A DNA stretch of 64,000 nt from Bacillota bacterium (GCA_019422105.1 JAHZDZ010000007.1:105971-169970), one strand, 5' to 3'. Shown: positions 7,613 through 17,113, counted from the first letter of the stretch. Numbers and translations are program-made. Notes: generated from the letters alone by a model not told the origin.

Positions 7613-8113
7613 ATGAGCAGCCTGTTTGAAAAATTTAAAAGCTTACCTATTCAAAGTGAATTGATTTCATTGGAGCAGGATGAGGTTGTACCCTTTTTCT
7701 GCTATCCCGTCAATGCAAAGCCCATTGGAGTCGAGGGCTGTATTCTGTATTGCTTTATCGATGGATATGGCGATATGGTTTTTGCATCCAATCCGGAAAG
7801 CTGTGCCGACCAGTATGTTTATCCTCTCGCGGCAAGCTTTGGAGACTTTATACGTCTGATACTGACATGCGGTTGCGCAAATCCCATTGAGCAGATTATA
7901 TGGATGGAAAAAGAGCAGTTTGAGCAGCATCTGCGGAAAGAACAGAAGCTTCAAACCGAAGAACAAAAGGAACTTCTTTCATTGCTTGCACAAACCTTAA
8001 ATCTAACGCCAATGGAAAACCCATTTGAATATGTCAAAAAGCTACAGGCGAATTTTGATAAAAGCAAAATTAAATACAGTGATGAATATTATTCCGTGCT
8101 GGGAATTGAATGA
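7613..8113 (+). CDS. Conserved hypothetical protein, SMI1/KNR4-like
   Basis: A soluble protein of 166 residues (172 if the ATG at 7595 is used; GGGAG between the two ATGs slightly favours 7613). The central segment with GYGDMVFASNPESCADQYVYPL and an aromatic, acidic profile resembles SMI1/KNR4-type domains, a fold common in immunity proteins and in unknown clostridial proteins. The C-terminal third is a charged helical region. No toxin gene adjoins it, so I assign no function. Confidence 0.55.
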   Translation: MSSLFEKFKSLPIQSELISLEQDEVVPFFCYPVNAKPIGVEGCILYCFIDGYGDMVFASNPESCADQYVYPLAASFGDFIRLILTCGCANPIEQIIWMEKEQFEQHLRKEQKLQTEEQKELLSLLAQTLNLTPMENPFEYVKKLQANFDKSKIKYSDEYYSVLGIE

Positions 8114-8252
8114 CAGTTTCGCTTCTGAACCTCCGGTAATGCAATTTCCAAAAAAAAAGCAATAGGAAAAAGCAACCTGCAACTGTCCAAAAACTCAGTT
8201 TAAAGTTCTATTACCCGTCAATCCATGAGATAAACGATAAAGGAGCCTTCTT

Positions 8253-8867
8253 ATGCTGGATATTTCCTTCCCCCTTACCAATCACACCTTTGTCTATGAA
8301 GGAGATCCGCCCCTTCTGACAGAGAAGGTTTCCGATGCAAAAAAAGGGGACGCTTTTACCGTATCCCGCATTACCTTCGGCTCTCATGCAGGCACACATG
8401 TAGATTTTCCTTCTCACTTTATTCCCTGCGGTAAAAGCGCTGCGGATTTTACCATTGAACAGCTTTGTGGGAGAGCAAGGGTATTTGAGATAAAGAATAC
8501 ATCCGCCATTACCTCCGCTATATTAAAAACGCTGCCAATTGAAAAACAGGATATTGTACTTTTTAAAACGATAAACGCTGCCTTTGACGGCGTCCATCCT
8601 TTAAAGGACACTGCCTTTTTAACAGAGGATGGGGCGGAATATCTCAGTCACAGGGAAATTAAAATGGTAGGAATCGACTATTTTGATATTGAATCTGAAG
8701 AGGATGGGGAATATACTGTTCATAAAATTTTACTGTCCCATGACATTCCCATACTGGAAACAATCGATTTAAGGAAAGTACAGGAGGGCATCTACACACT
8801 GTACTGTCTTCCCCTGCCCATCATGGGGCTTGATGCCTGTCCCGTACGTCCTGTATTGGTTCCATAA
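8253..8867 (+). CDS. Cyclase/kynurenine-formamidase-like metal hydrolase
   Basis: A 204-residue member of the putative cyclase family (PF04199). The metal-binding signature appears as HAGTHVDFPSHF at residues about 50-61. The family includes bacterial kynurenine formamidase and other amidohydrolases. AAAGGAG lies 9 bp before the ATG. No tryptophan-degradation genes are nearby, so the substrate is undetermined. Confidence 0.8.
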   Translation: MLDISFPLTNHTFVYEGDPPLLTEKVSDAKKGDAFTVSRITFGSHAGTHVDFPSHFIPCGKSAADFTIEQLCGRARVFEIKNTSAITSAILKTLPIEKQDIVLFKTINAAFDGVHPLKDTAFLTEDGAEYLSHREIKMVGIDYFDIESEEDGEYTVHKILLSHDIPILETIDLRKVQEGIYTLYCLPLPIMGLDACPVRPVLVP

Positions 8868-9256
8868 CGGAAAGGATATTGTAATCTTATATCCGCCATA
8901 GCGAAAAACCTTCCCCAAATAAAAATACCAATGTCTTTCCCCCTACAGGAAAGAAAATCCTCTTGTACCGCCGTCAGAAAACCGGGCTGATGAGCTGCCG
9001 AAGAACTTTTTTCATTGCCGACTGTCACATAACATATTGAACTAAATTAAAACACTGCCTCACTCGTTGCCAGTGCAGAAACATGATAAAAGCTCTCAAA
9101 TGCCTGCTCCTTCACAAAGAGAGAATCGCTTACGTCAATGCGGCCCCCTATTCCTATAAAAATATTTTTTCTTTCTCTCCGAAAAAATCTCTCCCCTTTT
9201 TAATTTGTGCTATACTGGTTTTATCTAATATAAGCCAAAGAAAAGAGGTATTCGAT
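8868..9256. other. Intergenic region upstream of the methyltransferase
   Basis: About 390 bp without a convincing gene. A TATACT -10-like box lies near 9212, 45 bp before the methyltransferase start. An in-frame upstream extension to 9083 exists but lacks a ribosome site. Confidence 0.4.
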
Positions 9257-10045
9257 ATGGGTTTAGAAAACATGGAGCATCTGGAAAAAGTAAAAAAACA
9301 ATTTGACCAGCAGTCAGAGGTGTTTAATGCAGAAGGGTACGCCCTTTCCTCCAAAGAATATCTGGAATGGGCTGTCAGCAAGCTTCCTCTTACCAATCAA
9401 ATGGAGGCTCTTGACGTGGCAAGCGGTACAGGACTTCTCTCCCTGGCCATCAGTCCCCTCGTAAAAACAATTACCGCCATTGACGCCACGGACTCTATGA
9501 TTGAAAAGGCGAAGGAAGCAGCAAGGCAAAAAGCTATCTCAAACATCATTTTTGAAAAGGGATTGGCACAGTCTCTTCCCTTCCCCGACAACCACTTTGA
9601 CATCACCACCTGCCGTTTAGCCTTTCATCACTTCCTGGAGCTCGACAAGGCCTTTGACGAAATAATCAGAGTTACAAAAACAGGCGGCGCTGTTGCTGTC
9701 ATGGATTTAATTTCCTGTGAGGATAAGGAAGTTGCCAGTCGCTATAACCATTACGAGATTTTAAGGGACGACTCCCACACCTATGCCCTCAGCGAAAAGG
9801 AAATGCTGGATCTGTTCAAAAAACACCATATTGCAGTTGAAAACCATTATAGTATGGATGTGGAAATGTCACTGGAAAGCTGGATGAATCTGACCAAAAC
9901 AAGTGATAAAAATCGAAAAATAATACTTGACGCAGTCCATACCGATTTGGAAGGCGGAGAAAAAACCGGCATGAGGCCATATATCGGAAAGGATGGGGAC
10001 ATCAAATTCCTTCACCGCTGGATGCTTACGATAGGCAGAAAATAA
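9257..10045 (+). CDS. Class I SAM-dependent methyltransferase
   Basis: A 262-residue methyltransferase of the UbiE/methyltransf_11 type. Motif I is LDVASGTGLLSLAI (residues about 46-59), followed by the acidic ITAIDATDSMIEKAKE segment and LPFPDNHFDITTCRLAFHHF. The start at 9257 is chosen because AGAGG precedes it and the conserved fold begins about 45 residues later. No pathway neighbours, so the substrate is unknown. Confidence 0.8.
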   Translation: MGLENMEHLEKVKKQFDQQSEVFNAEGYALSSKEYLEWAVSKLPLTNQMEALDVASGTGLLSLAISPLVKTITAIDATDSMIEKAKEAARQKAISNIIFEKGLAQSLPFPDNHFDITTCRLAFHHFLELDKAFDEIIRVTKTGGAVAVMDLISCEDKEVASRYNHYEILRDDSHTYALSEKEMLDLFKKHHIAVENHYSMDVEMSLESWMNLTKTSDKNRKIILDAVHTDLEGGEKTGMRPYIGKDGDIKFLHRWMLTIGRK

Positions 10046-10620
10046 ACATTTGCAGATGTCAAAAGACGGAACTATAAGTATCGGACATGCCAAAACAAAG
10101 CCTTGAGGACTTTGCCTCCACACTTCCTCAGGGTTTTACCCTTGACCCGTACAAAGCCGCGCAATCGCGCGGCTCTTTCAATTTTTTTGTTTCGTTTTTT
10201 TACAAAAGCCGGCAGAGTTTAGGCAACACCCACGGCTTCAAAAACCGGGGTTCAAAGATGCAGTACCCGTCACTTATGTGAGCGGAAAACCGTAAGCCTC
10301 TTGCAGTTATGTAAACCGCAAGTGTCAAAGAAAGATACGGCATCCAAAGGCCATTGCCCAAAAACAAAAATTTTATATAGTCCAGCGCTTTGATGCCTGA
10401 GGGATTCCTCGCAAATAAAATTTGTGAGAGGCTTCGGAGAAAAAGAGAAAGCTTCAAGCAATAACGTCAAAAATATGCCTCCACGCTCCAGCAAGTTTTT
10501 GGCCGCTTACAAAGTACCCGAAAAAGCAGGGCCGCTGAAAACAGTTTTGTACAGCAGAATGCAGACATTTCATGGTACTTAAAAAGCCATAGGAAGAATT
10601 TTTTATTTCTTTAACTCCCA
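10046..10620. repeat. Intergenic repeat-rich stretch
   Basis: About 570 bp without a credible gene. It holds fragments shared with other gaps: a CAGGGTTTTACCCTTGACC segment related to 58500-58530, a GCCGCGC/GCGCGGC hairpin near 10156-10173, and CCTCGCAAAT...ATTTGTGAGAGG near 10396-10432, similar to the distal hairpin of family B. Confidence 0.4.
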
Positions 10621-10682
10621 AAAGTCCCAAAGGGACTTTTGAGACAAGTTAAAGGGACGGCACTTTCAGTGCCGTCCCTTTA
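10621..10682. terminator. Tandem hairpins ending the lipoprotein gene
   Basis: AAAAGTCCC/GGGACTTTT (10621-10641) is followed by a 13-bp stem AAAGGGACGGCAC/GTGCCGTCCCTTT (10652-10682). The first matches the terminal palindrome of family A elements, the second is the locus's own terminator for the minus-strand lipoprotein gene. Confidence 0.6.
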
Positions 10683-10703
10683 TGGTAATCGTATTCTCTA
10701 TTC

Positions 10704-11237
10704 TTACTCAGCAGCGTCAATCACTTCTGCAAGACCGTCAGCCATGCTCTGTGCCTTTGTAGCCAGATCCGTTGCCTTCTCCTGAAGCTCTGCTGCCTTT
10801 GTCTGTTTGTCAGCGTCGCTTGTGGAGGAATCTGTAGCCATTTCCATCAGCTCTAAAGAGATGCTGAGCATTTCAACAGAAGCATCCGCACCTTCTTTGA
10901 TTTTAGCCTGTGACTCTGCATAGGTTTCAGGTGCCTCTAAGCCTGCTAATTCCTCATAGAAAGGTTTCACCTTTTCCACCATGGATTTTGTGGCCTCGAC
11001 CAAAGCTGTCATATCTGTCTGATCTACACCCTCCATAGCGCTGGTGGACTCTGTCTGAATGGAATCATACAGCTCCTGAACCTTTGCCTTATATTCTTCC
11101 TCTGTCATTTCTTTCTTTTCTTCCTGGCCCTGTACAGGTGCATCTGCCTTTTTGTCAGATCCACAGCCGGCAACGGAAAATGTTAATGCTGCCGCAACTG
11201 CCAATACGCCTGCTCTTGCTAAGATATTTTTTTTCAT
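10704..11237 (-). CDS. Small lipoprotein, helical, function unknown
   Basis: A 177-residue lipoprotein: signal peptide with lipobox SVAGC (Cys25), then an acidic, Ala/Glu/Lys-rich, almost entirely helical mature part with no Cys. GGGAGAGG precedes the ATG. Low-complexity helical lipoproteins of this type are common in Clostridia and have no assigned role. The gene appears monocistronic, with a strong terminator. Confidence 0.75.
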   Translation of the reverse strand: MKKNILARAGVLAVAAALTFSVAGCGSDKKADAPVQGQEEKKEMTEEEYKAKVQELYDSIQTESTSAMEGVDQTDMTALVEATKSMVEKVKPFYEELAGLEAPETYAESQAKIKEGADASVEMLSISLELMEMATDSSTSDADKQTKAAELQEKATDLATKAQSMADGLAEVIDAAE

Positions 11238-11524
11238 GTTTATACCTCTCCCTTTTTTTATTGCAATATGTAATCTATAACACGTTTCATATTATATCAG
11301 ACAATTATTATTATGCAATAGATAAAATTCTTAAGAATTTCTGAACATAGTAAGAAATCCCGCTCAAACGGCCGGCGTCATAAGAAAACACGACAGTAAG
11401 AAATACCTGATTTATCAGGCAAATCTCACTTTATTTCCTTTTTACACAGCCAATGGACTATTCATCAAAACAGGAGCTGTATTTTAACTCCTCAGGGCCG
11501 GCGCATTCAATGAAATTTCTCCTA

Positions 11525-12040
11525 TCACAAAATTTTAAATTTTGGAAAATACCGCAGAAATACCTTCCCCAGTATTTTATCCTCCTCCACAAATTTGTTT
11601 TCCCAATATCTGGAATCAAGCGAATTATTTCTGTTATCCCCCATCATAAAATAGGAATCCTCCGGCACAACATAGGGGCCAAAGGTACCCATGGGTTCCT
11701 CCTTCAAATAATCTTCCTCCAAAGGCTCCGCCGCGCCATTGATATAAACGCCGCCGTTTTTTACCTCAACCGTGTCACCCGGCAGACCTATCACCCTTTT
11801 TACATAGAGTGTTTTCTGCTCCGGATCATCCGGATACTTGAAAACAACAATATCTCCACGCTCCGGCTCATCCAGCATATAGGACAGCCTGAACGCAATA
11901 ATCCTGTCCTTGGGCATGATCGTATTTTCCATAGAGCCTGTAGGTACCGTAGCATTGACAATAATAACCGAATTGATAAAAAATGCCAGCACCAATGCAA
12001 ACCCTATGGTTTTGACCCAGCTAATTATCTCACTTTTCAT
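11525..12040 (-). CDS. lepB: Signal peptidase I
   Basis: A 171-residue type I signal peptidase with one N-terminal membrane anchor. The catalytic Ser is in PTGSMENT, the general base Lys in YVKRVIGLPGD, and the third conserved box is MGDNRNNSLDSR. It releases secreted proteins from their signal peptides at the outer membrane face. TTAGGAGA lies 10 bp before the ATG. Confidence 0.95.
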   Translation of the reverse strand: MKSEIISWVKTIGFALVLAFFINSVIIVNATVPTGSMENTIMPKDRIIAFRLSYMLDEPERGDIVVFKYPDDPEQKTLYVKRVIGLPGDTVEVKNGGVYINGAAEPLEEDYLKEEPMGTFGPYVVPEDSYFMMGDNRNNSLDSRYWENKFVEEDKILGKVFLRYFPKFKIL

Positions 12041-12172
12041 TCTATATAATCTCCTAATTGCAGTCTCTTTATCTTATTACGTATCTCATTGGAAAATGTC
12101 TTTCCGGTTTATTTTTCCTCTGCAAGCAGAACACGGCAAGTTTTTTACCTCCGCTAGACTAAGCGGCCTGGC

Positions 12173-12823
12173 TTACGGCATTCCGTTTTCCTCCGTATTA
12201 TCCTCCGTAGATGGCTCTTTTTCGACCTCTAACTGAGAAAGACTGTCCTTCGCCATCAAAACCGCTCCTGTCACAACTCCTGCATTCGTCAGGAAATCGT
12301 TTTTTTCTTCTCCATCCTCTTTTGTATCTCCAATAACCGCGGAATCATCCCCGCCAGGAAAAGGCAGGGGCCCCACAGGAATTTTACCGCTTTGTAAAAG
12401 GCGGTAATCCTCCTCACTGTTTTCCCAGCTCTCGAAATCGTCCCCGAATTCCTCTTCGTCCTCATAGTCATCATCGATATCTTCCTCGTAGATTTCATCC
12501 TCAAAATCATCATCTCTGCAGATATCTTTTTTCAGCTTATCCGCATATTCCATCATATCCTCAGCTTTTTGAGCGACCATCTTGATAAACGGCTCTATCT
12601 CTTTTTTGGCGCCCTCAGCCTTTTCGCCAACGCTGCGCACAAAGGAGCCCAAAACAGATCCTGCCCTGCTGAGCGCTGAATTGATGCCGGAAGAGACCTC
12701 CTCATTATTGATTCTGTCCTTCTCATTTTTATGATACAGAGCGCTTAAAAGCCTGTCGGCTTCCTCCGCCGTGATAATTCCCTTCTCCAGCATTTTTAAT
12801 ATTGCCAGACGTTCCTCTTTCAT
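12173..12823 (-). CDS. SHOCT-like N-terminal domain protein with acidic linker
   Basis: A 216-residue protein. The first 30 residues (ERLAILKMLEKGIITAEEADRLLSAL) match the short helical hairpin found at the N terminus of YvlB/SHOCT-like proteins. A Ser/Ala/Lys helical region (50-105) and a very acidic stretch (about 106-140, rich in Asp/Glu) follow. It starts 25 bp after wecB and is probably cotranscribed with it. Function unknown. Confidence 0.65.
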   Translation of the reverse strand: MKEERLAILKMLEKGIITAEEADRLLSALYHKNEKDRINNEEVSSGINSALSRAGSVLGSFVRSVGEKAEGAKKEIEPFIKMVAQKAEDMMEYADKLKKDICRDDDFEDEIYEEDIDDDYEDEEEFGDDFESWENSEEDYRLLQSGKIPVGPLPFPGGDDSAVIGDTKEDGEEKNDFLTNAGVVTGAVLMAKDSLSQLEVEKEPSTEDNTEENGMP

Positions 12824-12848
12824 ACCTAATCACCCAAGCTTCCCGCCT

Positions 12849-13997
12849 TTATCTGAAATCAGCAGGCTTTTCCAGCGCCTTACCAAAATAGTAAAGTATC
12901 GCTTCCACAATTCTTTTAGACGCATGACCGTCGCCAAAAGGATTTTCAGCCCTTGCCATGCGCTCATATTCCTGTTTATCGTTCAAAAGCTGTGCCGTTA
13001 AACGATATATAGTCTCCTCCTCCACACCGGCCAATTTCAGCGTGCCTGCCTCAATCCCCTCCGGACGCTCCGTCACATTGCGAAGTACCAAAACGGGCTT
13101 GTGCATGGAGGGCACCTCCTCCTGAAGTCCGCCGCTGTCTGTCATGACAAGAAAGGAACGATTCATCAGGTTGTGCATATCCTTTAAGTCAAGAGGATCC
13201 AAAAGATGTATCCGCGGATGGCCGCCAAGTATCCTGTGCACCGGCTCTACCACAGCTGGATTTTTGTGCACTGCGTAGACAACCTCCACATCCCCGTTGT
13301 CCTCCACCGTTCTTAATATGGCACGGCAAATCGCTTCAAGAGGTTCGCCGAGATTTTCCCTTCTGTGGGCAGTCACTGCGATAACCCTGCGGTTTTCATA
13401 ATCTATTTGATTTAATTCTTCCACAGAAAAACAGTAATTATCCTCCAGTGTCGTCTGTAAGGCATCAATAACCGTATTTCCCGTTGTAAAAATACTTTCA
13501 AGAGGCACATTTTCCTTTAAAAGCTGCTCTCTTGCAAGCTTTGTAGGCGCAAAATTCAAATCCGCCAGGGCGCTTGTCAGCTTCCGGTTCATCTCCTCGG
13601 GATAGGGCTGATACTTGTCATAGGTACGCAGTCCTGCCTCCACATGTCCGACCCTCGTCTGGTTATAGTAAGCCGCCAAAGCTCCCGCAAAGGTTGTTGT
13701 CGTATCCCCATGAACCAACACAATGTCCGGTTTTACCTCCCGCATTACCCTGCCAAGCCCTTCCAGCGCCCTGATGGTGATTCCTTCCAGAGTCTGCCTG
13801 TCCTTCATGATATTCAAATCATAATCCGGCGTCAAATCAAAAATTTCCAAAACCTGATCCAGCATCTGCCTGTGCTGTGCCGTTACACATACGACAGAAT
13901 CTATATTATCATTTTTATTCAATTCTATGACCAATGGAGCCATTTTTATCGCTTCAGGTCTGGTGCCAAAAACGCTCAATACCTTTATTTTATCCAT
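12849..13997 (-). CDS. wecB: UDP-N-acetylglucosamine 2-epimerase (non-hydrolysing)
   Basis: A 382-residue enzyme interconverting UDP-GlcNAc and UDP-ManNAc for cell-wall polymers. Signatures: VFGTRPEAIKMAPL at the N terminus, HVEAGLRT, TAHRRENLGEP, and DSGGLQEE near the C terminus. Full length for the family. GGGGTG precedes the ATG. It may supply ManNAc to wall glycopolymers started by the WecA/TagO-type transferase at 59360. Confidence 0.95.
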   Translation of the reverse strand: MDKIKVLSVFGTRPEAIKMAPLVIELNKNDNIDSVVCVTAQHRQMLDQVLEIFDLTPDYDLNIMKDRQTLEGITIRALEGLGRVMREVKPDIVLVHGDTTTTFAGALAAYYNQTRVGHVEAGLRTYDKYQPYPEEMNRKLTSALADLNFAPTKLAREQLLKENVPLESIFTTGNTVIDALQTTLEDNYCFSVEELNQIDYENRRVIAVTAHRRENLGEPLEAICRAILRTVEDNGDVEVVYAVHKNPAVVEPVHRILGGHPRIHLLDPLDLKDMHNLMNRSFLVMTDSGGLQEEVPSMHKPVLVLRNVTERPEGIEAGTLKLAGVEEETIYRLTAQLLNDKQEYERMARAENPFGDGHASKRIVEAILYYFGKALEKPADFR

Positions 13998-14161
13998 GTT
14001 TACACCCCATTTTGAAAGCTGTCTATATTCTATACCATTTAATCATATAACCGCCAAAAAGTCAAAACAAAATCCGAACCATAAAAAACGTCGGTCGGTC
14101 GCCGAAATTAATGCAGATTACTCCTATTTTCCGTTAAAAGCATTTTCTATAAAACCGCAGA
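13998..14161. other. Intergenic region upstream of wecB
   Basis: A gap between wecB and the terminator of the ImmA-like gene (348 bp in all, to 14345). I see no gene. The part at 14196-14345 includes TTGTCAAG next to the hairpin, a family A end signature. Confidence 0.35.
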
Positions 14162-14195
14162 TTAAAAAAAGAAAAAAGCCCGAAAAATCGGGCTT
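14162..14195 (-). terminator. Terminator of the ImmA-like gene
   Basis: On the minus strand AAGCCCG-ATTTTT-CGGGCTT is followed by a run of T residues (14162-14176). Confidence 0.75.
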
Positions 14196-14345
14196 ATAGC
14201 TTGTCAAGAAGTCACTTTGAGGCATCTTTGCGTTCATCAGAGAAATAATGAGATTTGTTTCATCAGTTTCTCAAAAATCTCAAAATAACAATACCCATAG
14301 ACACTTCAGGAGAAATAACCAACCATATTAATCTTTTGTAAAAAA

Positions 14346-14993
14346 TCACTCTGCGCTGCTGTTGTCCTTTGCCTTCTCAAATTTCCGGCACAGGTAGCTG
14401 CTGATAAAAGGGGCAAACTGCATCAGAATTTGCCGTTCTTCCTCCGTTTTCAAGAATTTGTCTTTCCTTCGAAGCGCTGAAATATGGTTCCACCTCACCT
14501 GTCCCGCGCCAAGAGAAATACCGCATAAGGCGGCAATCTCTTCAGGACTTTCCACACAGCACATGTGCAAAACAATGGAGGGACAAAGTATTCTGGAAGC
14601 CAGGGCGTCCGCTTCCCTGTCCTTCTTCGTCCGGTTTGTGCTGTCCCGAAGCAGTATGGGATTTTCCTCCCCCACATGTCCAAGGAGAAAATGTGCCGCC
14701 TCATGCATCAGCGTCCAATTTTTTCGTCTCGGATTTTGTTCCTCATTAAACACCAGATAATATTTTCCGCTCTGATAAACCAGGAATCCATCCTCATTAA
14801 AAGCACCTGCCACTTCGTCCATTGTAAGACCCGCCGTTTTTGCATACTGCCCGTAGCTTACAAGATTGATGTGGTACTTGGACAAAAAATATTCCGGATG
14901 GACGGGCAGACGGCTGAATCCCTCCCTTTTAATAATATCCCAGGCAGTGAGTCTGCTTTCCATCTGAAAAGGGCTCTTTTCTTTCTCTCCCAT
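14346..14993 (-). CDS. ImmA/IrrE-family metallopeptidase, solitary
   Basis: A 215-residue zinc peptidase. The HEAAHFLLGH motif supplies both zinc His and the catalytic Glu; READALASRILCP provides the third ligand, as in ImmA/IrrE proteins that cleave repressors. The second in-frame Met is used because GGGGAGGAAGG precedes it. Unlike most relatives it has no adjacent Xre/cI-type repressor gene, so its target lies elsewhere or has been lost. Confidence 0.85.
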   Translation of the reverse strand: MGEKEKSPFQMESRLTAWDIIKREGFSRLPVHPEYFLSKYHINLVSYGQYAKTAGLTMDEVAGAFNEDGFLVYQSGKYYLVFNEEQNPRRKNWTLMHEAAHFLLGHVGEENPILLRDSTNRTKKDREADALASRILCPSIVLHMCCVESPEEIAALCGISLGAGQVRWNHISALRRKDKFLKTEEERQILMQFAPFISSYLCRKFEKAKDNSSAE

Positions 14994-15114
14994 AAACCTT
15001 CCTCCCCTCATACTGTTACTTTCATTATAAAGGGAGAAAAAAGGGCAGGAAAGCGGAAAAGCCTGTTATTCAATTCTCTTTTTGTGATATTGTTATATGA
15101 ATATTACCGCCTTA

Positions 15115-16638
15115 TCAGTAAACGCTGCCCGCTGTTTGAACCAGATTTTCCAAAAGGCTCTGCATTTTGGAAACAGCTGCTATTCCATCCAAATCATATT
15201 CCGTCATCAATTCATGCAAACGCGGAAATGCCAGCCATGTGCTTCCCATCTCATCCTCCCACACGGAAATGCGCAGGGGAAGTTCAAGCGACACACTCTG
15301 ATCTGCCTGCATCAAGACTGTTCCAACCAGCGGGGAACCAAATATTAATACGGAGGTCGGCCGCAGGGACAATCCCGCCTCTCTGGCATTCTGAGCGTGG
15401 TCTATTTCCGCAAACAACGGTATTTTCCTGTTATTAAGCTCCTTTTTTAACCGTGATACGGTTTCTTTTGCAGAAAACTGACCTTCAAAAAGGTACAATT
15501 TATTATCATCATAGTTTGTGGATAGTAAATCCCCAAACGCTGCTGCAATACGCCTTCCCAGATTTGTAAAATCAACACCTTCCTTATTGGCAAGCAGGGT
15601 GACACAAACAAGCTCCGCCGAATCGGTAAAACGGCTGAGAAAACTTGAAAATCCAGGGACAGAGCCCTTAATATCCATTAATCCCCTATGATGATAAAAC
15701 TGCCAGCCGGCCACAGCAGGAACCTCCTGCCCATCCGGAAGCGTCCAGGGCCCATAAATTTTCTGCCTGTTTTCCGCTTCATGTATCAACACTGATCCTG
15801 CAAGACCAATATCCCAAAAAGAAATATCCTGAGCCGAAGCCCAAATATCGGAAAATCCCCTGAGAGCGGAGGAACTGATACGTGTAATACTCGTTCCATT
15901 TTCACTATAGCTTGCGGCAGCTTCCGCAGGGTCTATGTACAATTTATCTCTTTTAAAAAGCTGATGCACATTTTCCGAAAGGGAAACATCCTCCTGCGGA
16001 AAATTGGATAAATCCTCAGCAAATCCAGTATGGCGCAGTCCCAAATATTTTATCTGTTTTTCTGTCACAAAATCATGGTAGCTCTGTCCGCTGATTCGCT
16101 CTACCAATTCTGTCAGCAAAAGAAAATTTGTGGCACTTTGCTTCACCTGTGTGCCCGGACTGAAAAGAAGAGGCCTATCTTCTATCAGTGATAAAAGCTC
16201 TTCAAATGTCCATACTCTGTCTGTTTTCCACTCCTCACTGCTGCGATAGTCCGGTAAACCGGAAGCATGGCGCAAAAGCTGTAAAGGCGTTATCTTTCTC
16301 CACCCCTGCGGCAGTTCATCCAATATAGTTTCTATGGGCTCCTCCAGATAAAGCTTTCCCTGCTCAAAAAGCTGCATCACTGCTACTGCCGCAAATGCCT
16401 GAGAGATGGGGCCTACAGGCCACATAGTGTTGGCGGAAGCCAGGCGGCGCTGTTTTTCATCGGAAAGGCCGTATCCAACCACACGGGGAATATAAGGCGC
16501 CTGTACAATAGCCAGAGTCAGTCCCGGAATTTTCTCCTGCTCCATAAACTCCCAAATCATTTGATCTACACTACGCCCCAGATAAGTAACATCAGAACTT
16601 CCCCGCATCTTTTTTGTTTCTCTGTCTTTCGTATTCAT
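15115..16638 (-). CDS. Catalytically dead beta-lactamase-fold protein fused to DUF302
   Basis: A 507-residue cytoplasmic protein (no signal peptide). Residues about 22-375 follow the class C beta-lactamase/serine hydrolase pattern, but every catalytic motif is replaced. The SxxK position reads GPISQAF (Pro77, Gln80), YxN reads QSA (167-169), and the HxG before PGFSS reads IKG (323-325). The C-terminal part (about 388-497) matches DUF302, with AEIDHAQNAREAGLSL, LIFGSPLVGTVLMQ and LPLRISVWED. AAGGAG lies 9 bp before the ATG. A perfect consensus promoter overlapping inverted repeats precedes it. I infer a ligand-binding pseudoenzyme. Both domain calls rest on motif reading. Confidence 0.8.
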   Translation of the reverse strand: MNTKDRETKKMRGSSDVTYLGRSVDQMIWEFMEQEKIPGLTLAIVQAPYIPRVVGYGLSDEKQRRLASANTMWPVGPISQAFAAVAVMQLFEQGKLYLEEPIETILDELPQGWRKITPLQLLRHASGLPDYRSSEEWKTDRVWTFEELLSLIEDRPLLFSPGTQVKQSATNFLLLTELVERISGQSYHDFVTEKQIKYLGLRHTGFAEDLSNFPQEDVSLSENVHQLFKRDKLYIDPAEAAASYSENGTSITRISSSALRGFSDIWASAQDISFWDIGLAGSVLIHEAENRQKIYGPWTLPDGQEVPAVAGWQFYHHRGLMDIKGSVPGFSSFLSRFTDSAELVCVTLLANKEGVDFTNLGRRIAAAFGDLLSTNYDDNKLYLFEGQFSAKETVSRLKKELNNRKIPLFAEIDHAQNAREAGLSLRPTSVLIFGSPLVGTVLMQADQSVSLELPLRISVWEDEMGSTWLAFPRLHELMTEYDLDGIAAVSKMQSLLENLVQTAGSVY

Positions 16639-16692
16639 AATAATACTCCTTTCCTTAGACTCTCGTTGGCATCGGTTAACTGTTACACAAAT

Positions 16693-16743
16693 AATTACAT
16701 TTAATTATATTGTAATTATAATAGTTACAGTTACTAATGTCAA
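16693..16743 (-). promoter_or_regulatory. Consensus promoter and dyads of the pseudo-beta-lactamase gene
   Basis: On the minus strand TTGACA (16738-16743), 17 bp, TATAAT (16715-16720): a perfect sigma-A promoter. An inverted repeat AATTACA/TGTAATT with an 11-bp spacer (16693-16717) overlaps the -10 end, and GTAACTGT lies inside the spacer. The arrangement suggests a repressor site on an otherwise very strong promoter. Confidence 0.7.
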
Positions 16744-17113
16744 CTGTTTTCTATAAAATATCGGATAATTACTTACAGCAAATCCTGTCAGAGACAAAGA
16801 CACATTGAAAGCATACTGCAAGGCTTATTGGATCTAATTGATTTTATTACTTTTTATAAGAAATAAAAAACCACTGTGTTTTCGGTTTCAGATACCCATA
16901 TAAACAGAGAACTTTACCAAAATAGCTTTTTCAATAAATGTATGAGACATACTGGCAGCAGATTTTGCAATATATACCTTGCTGCTGTACTCCTAAATAA
17001 AATTCTGCTTTAACATAAAAATCAAGCTGCAAAATATTTGCTTACTGAAATGTATATTTTCAAGTATAGGCCAAACTCCCGTAATCTTTTTTTGTCAAGC
17101 TAAAATACTCATT
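16744..17113. other. Intergenic region, nothing recognised
   Basis: A 370-bp AT-rich gap between the pseudo-beta-lactamase promoter and the end of the fructokinase pseudogene. It contains no gene I can support; TTTTTTTGTCAAGC at 17088-17101 resembles a family A end. Confidence 0.35.

Noticed and set aside
7613..8113. Immunity gene of a toxin-immunity pair
   Set aside because: The SMI1/KNR4-like resemblance alone is not enough; no toxin, secretion gene or repeated immunity genes are adjacent.
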